Below, piece by piece: positions 14,183-16,007 of a stretch of 16,007 bases of DNA. Origin of the DNA: Spirochaetaceae bacterium (lineage in GTDB: Bacteria > Spirochaetota > Spirochaetia > SZUA-6 > Fen-1364); assembly GCA_003154555.1 (NCBI GenBank), contig PMDT01000033.1:1-16007 (forward strand), read 5' to 3'. The notes below the pieces were generated by a model. It saw only the letters and a program-made list of their open reading frames with translations. It did not search any database and was not told the origin of the DNA. A program made the translations under genes and the position numbers. The first letter of the stretch is position 1, and every line of letters begins with the position of its first letter.

Positions 14183-15269
14183 GGGCGCGGGAGAACATGC
14201 CGGCCAGCTTGATCGCGTCCTGCTCGCACAGCTCGTAGCAGCAGTAGCAGCCGATGCACCGTTCGTAGTTCCAGGTCGGGAAGGGCTTCAGGGTAATTGC
14301 CCCCGTGGGGCACCCCTTGGCGCAGGTGCCGCACTTCGTGCAGGCATCCTGGCGCAGGCGGAAGCGCGGGCTTCCCATCCGGCCCATGATGCGGCCGGAG
14401 ATCCTGCTCACGAGGTCCTCTCCCACGACATTCATCGGGAGCTTGAACCGGAGCAGCCGCGGGATGTTCCCCTCGATGTCCATGTCCGCAACATCCACCG
14501 CGCCAAGCCCCCTGCCGCGGGCGGCGCGGAGTATGCCCACGCGATCGGGAGCGAGCCCGACCATCGCGGCAAAAACCCCGTCCACGGCCACGCCGTGGGT
14601 GCTCGCGATGATGCGGTTGATGGTCCGCGGCTTCCCCCCGCTGGGTCCATTGCCCTCCATGCCGACCACGGCGTCCATGATGGAAAGTGCCGGCGGTCGG
14701 ATGGCGTAGATGTCGACAATTGCTTCCGCGAATTCGGCGATCCCCGCGCAGACGTGGTGCACCTTTGCCTTCTGCGAGCCGACCAGGATTCCGAACATGT
14801 TCTTCACCGCGCCGCTCAGCGTGGTCTGCATGTGCGTCTTGAGCTTGGGGAGATTCACAACCAGGTCCGCCTCCAGCACCTCGCGGGAGATGGCGAGCCG
14901 GGGGAAGTGCCGGGAGTTGACCTCCACCTCGACGGGGCTCGTGGCAAGGTCCACCCAGCGGTCGCCTGCCGCGGCGCGAAGCCCTGAGACGTCCGCGGCC
15001 CGCCCCGCGTCCCCGTACTCGTGGGCGCCGGGGTTGTCGCCGACCATCACCCGCGCGCCGCGGCGCTCCAGGGAGGCGATCACCGCCGTGACGATGGCCG
15101 GGTGGGTGGTCACCGCACGCTCCGGCTTCCAAGCCGCGAGCATATTGGGCTTGAGGAGCACCCTTTTGCCCTTCCAGTCGATGGAGAATCGCCCGATGAG
15201 ATCCTCGATCACCGACGCGGCCGTCTCATATGTCGCCTCTGCAATGATCACCCGGGATGTATGAGCCAT
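14169..15269 (-). CDS. DUF362 protein with two C-terminal 4Fe-4S ferredoxin motifs
   Basis: A 366-residue cytoplasmic protein. Residues about 5-290 are the DUF362 domain, including VLLKPNML, VGDNPG and the conserved PKLKTHMQTTLSGAVKNMFG. The C-terminus carries two ferredoxin motifs, CTKCGTCAKGCP (Cys310, 313, 316, 320) and CIGCYCCYELCEQ (Cys338, 341, 344, 348). The second has Glu where Pro usually follows the last Cys. DUF362 proteins are iron-sulfur proteins common in anaerobes. Their biochemical role is not established, and electron transfer is the reasonable inference. I chose the ATG at 15269 (MAHTSRVIIAEA) over one seven codons upstream, because a -35/-10-like pair ends 8 nt before it and no ribosome-binding site supports the longer form. 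It stands alone, divergent from the arabinofuranosidase. Confidence 0.9.
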   Translation of the reverse strand: MAHTSRVIIAEATYETAASVIEDLIGRFSIDWKGKRVLLKPNMLAAWKPERAVTTHPAIVTAVIASLERRGARVMVGDNPGAHEYGDAGRAADVSGLRAAAGDRWVDLATSPVEVEVNSRHFPRLAISREVLEADLVVNLPKLKTHMQTTLSGAVKNMFGILVGSQKAKVHHVCAGIAEFAEAIVDIYAIRPPALSIMDAVVGMEGNGPSGGKPRTINRIIASTHGVAVDGVFAAMVGLAPDRVGILRAARGRGLGAVDVADMDIEGNIPRLLRFKLPMNVVGEDLVSRISGRIMGRMGSPRFRLRQDACTKCGTCAKGCPTGAITLKPFPTWNYERCIGCYCCYELCEQDAIKLAGMFSRARSAG

Positions 15270-15277
15270 GACTGACA

Positions 15278-15306
15278 AGAGTATGCGCAAAGGCCCGGGG
15301 CTTCAA
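15278..15306 (-). promoter_or_regulatory. Possible promoter of the DUF362 gene (leaderless type)
   Basis: On the minus strand, TTGAAG (15301-15306), a 17-nt spacer and TACTCT (15278-15283) end 8 nt before the ATG. The -10 box is weak (3 of 6), but the geometry repeats that of four other genes here. Confidence 0.35.
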
Positions 15307-15373
15307 GCACACACGGAGGATGCCGCGCACGGGGAAAGCGGCGGGCAACCCCGGACAGCGTTGAAATGAAATC

Positions 15374-15402
15374 TTGTCGGGACAGGTCAGGGCTGGCATA
15401 AT
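15374..15402 (+). promoter_or_regulatory. Likely promoter of the arabinofuranosidase gene (leaderless type)
   Basis: TTGTCG at 15374-15379, a 17-nt spacer and CATAAT at 15397-15402 (5 of 6) lie 7 nt before the ATG at 15410. Transcription should begin at the start codon, and there is no Shine-Dalgarno between. Confidence 0.6.
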
Positions 15403-15409
15403 CTGCGGC

Positions 15410-16007
15410 ATGGAAACAACGCGCATCCACCTGCACACGGGATTTCCCATCGGTGTCGTCGATCCGCGGCTGTTCGGCGGTTTTCTCGAGCACATGGGCC
15501 GCGCCGTCTACCAGGGCGTCTACGAACCGGGCAGCCGACATGCCGACAAAGACGGCTTCCGCGGCGATGTGCTCCAGGCGCTGCGGAGGCTCGGATTCAC
15601 CACCATGCGGTACCCGGGGGGCAACTTCGCATCCGGCTATCACTGGATGGACGGCATCGGCCCCGCGGGGAAGCGGCCGCCGATGCGTGACCTTGCCTGG
15701 CAGAGCATCGAGCCCAACACATTCGGCACGGAGGAGTTCATGAAGCTGTGCCGGGCGCTTTCATGGGCGCCGATGCTCACCGTCAATCTCGGCACCGGCT
15801 CACCCGAGGAGGCGCGCAACTGGGTGGAGTACTGCAACTGCCCCGTCGGCACGCGCTATGCTGACATGCGCGCCGCGGAAGGAAGCGCCGCACCACACGC
15901 GGTGAAGCTCTGGTCGCTGGGCAACGAAATGGACGGCCCCTGGCAGCTGGGACACGTGCCGGCACACGAATACGCGATCCTGGCGCAGCAGGCGGCCAAG
16001 ATGATGA
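15410..16007 (+). CDS. GH51 alpha-L-arabinofuranosidase, N-terminal part (cut by window)
   Basis: The first 199 residues of a gene that continues past the right edge (family members are about 500 residues). GVVDPRLFGGFLEHMGRAVY (16-34), RYPGGNFASGYHW (67-79) and the block WSLGNEMDGPWQ (168-179), with the acid/base Glu173, are hallmarks of glycoside hydrolase family 51. These retaining enzymes release terminal alpha-L-arabinofuranose from arabinan or arabinoxylan oligosaccharides; the nucleophile Glu would lie beyond the window. There is no signal peptide, so it acts in the cytoplasm on imported oligosaccharides. The start has no Shine-Dalgarno but sits 7 nt after a good -10 box. It suggests the organism uses plant hemicellulose. 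Any link with the divergent DUF362 gene is unsupported beyond proximity. Confidence 0.92.
   Translation, partial: METTRIHLHTGFPIGVVDPRLFGGFLEHMGRAVYQGVYEPGSRHADKDGFRGDVLQALRRLGFTTMRYPGGNFASGYHWMDGIGPAGKRPPMRDLAWQSIEPNTFGTEEFMKLCRALSWAPMLTVNLGTGSPEEARNWVEYCNCPVGTRYADMRAAEGSAAPHAVKLWSLGNEMDGPWQLGHVPAHEYAILAQQAAKMM

Noticed and set aside
1..16007. Mobile element, CRISPR, toxin-antitoxin, defence system, tRNA or rRNA
   Set aside because: I found no transposase or integrase motifs, repeat-spacer arrays, tRNA-like cloverleaf or rRNA signature; the genes are metabolic, transport and envelope types.

Overview
This is a GC-rich bacterial window carrying ordinary metabolic and transport genes on both strands. 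I see no phage, transposon, CRISPR, rRNA or tRNA signal. The taxon cannot be fixed from sequence alone. An exported beta-barrel/transglutaminase/TPR protein, a GPH sugar transporter, a ROK regulator, a Gfo/Idh dehydrogenase and a GH51 arabinofuranosidase suggest an anaerobic, carbohydrate-using Gram-negative. My low-confidence guess is a high-GC spirochaete or similar lineage.

Layout. (1) 1-1814, minus: a large exported envelope protein, cut by the window edge. (2) 1815-2422: mostly intergenic, with one small possible gene (2084-2275), a strong GC hairpin (2283-2307) and a promoter. (3) 2423-4693, plus: an Old Yellow Enzyme/2,4-dienoyl-CoA-reductase-type flavoenzyme whose Fe-S motif has Asp in place of one Cys. 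(4) 4724-9535, minus: a tight four-gene operon read as ChbG/YdjC deacetylase, DegT/AHBA aminotransferase, membrane-anchored alanine-racemase-fold PLP protein, and GPH-family symporter. (5) 9650-11910, plus: divergent from that operon, a ROK-type regulator overlapping by ATGA with a Gfo/Idh/MocA dehydrogenase. (6) 11991-14147, plus: an HSL-type esterase and an MFS exporter, each with its own likely promoter. (7) 14169-15269, minus: a DUF362 protein with two ferredoxin-type Fe-S motifs. (8) 15410-16007, plus: the start of a GH51 alpha-L-arabinofuranosidase.

How the genes may work together. Regions 4 and 5 look like one regulated unit. A transporter brings in a sugar or amino-sugar derivative, ChbG removes an acetyl group, and the DegT and Gfo/Idh enzymes interconvert hydroxyl, keto and amino groups. 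The ROK protein probably senses a sugar and controls the shared 114-bp divergent region. That region holds two promoters sharing a -10 box, and a perfect CCAAATT-N5-AATTTGG palindrome lies across the ROK gene start. The substrate is unknown.

A second theme is translation start type. Genes inside the minus operon have strong Shine-Dalgarno sequences. Five genes standing on their own promoters (2423, 11991, 12969, 15269 minus, 15410) instead have a -35/-10-like pair ending 7-9 nt before the ATG, so their mRNAs may be leaderless. This pattern also decides the start codon of several of them. The longest gene-free stretch is 1815-2083 (269 bp), in which I see only the ribosome-binding site of the first gene and no convincing gene.
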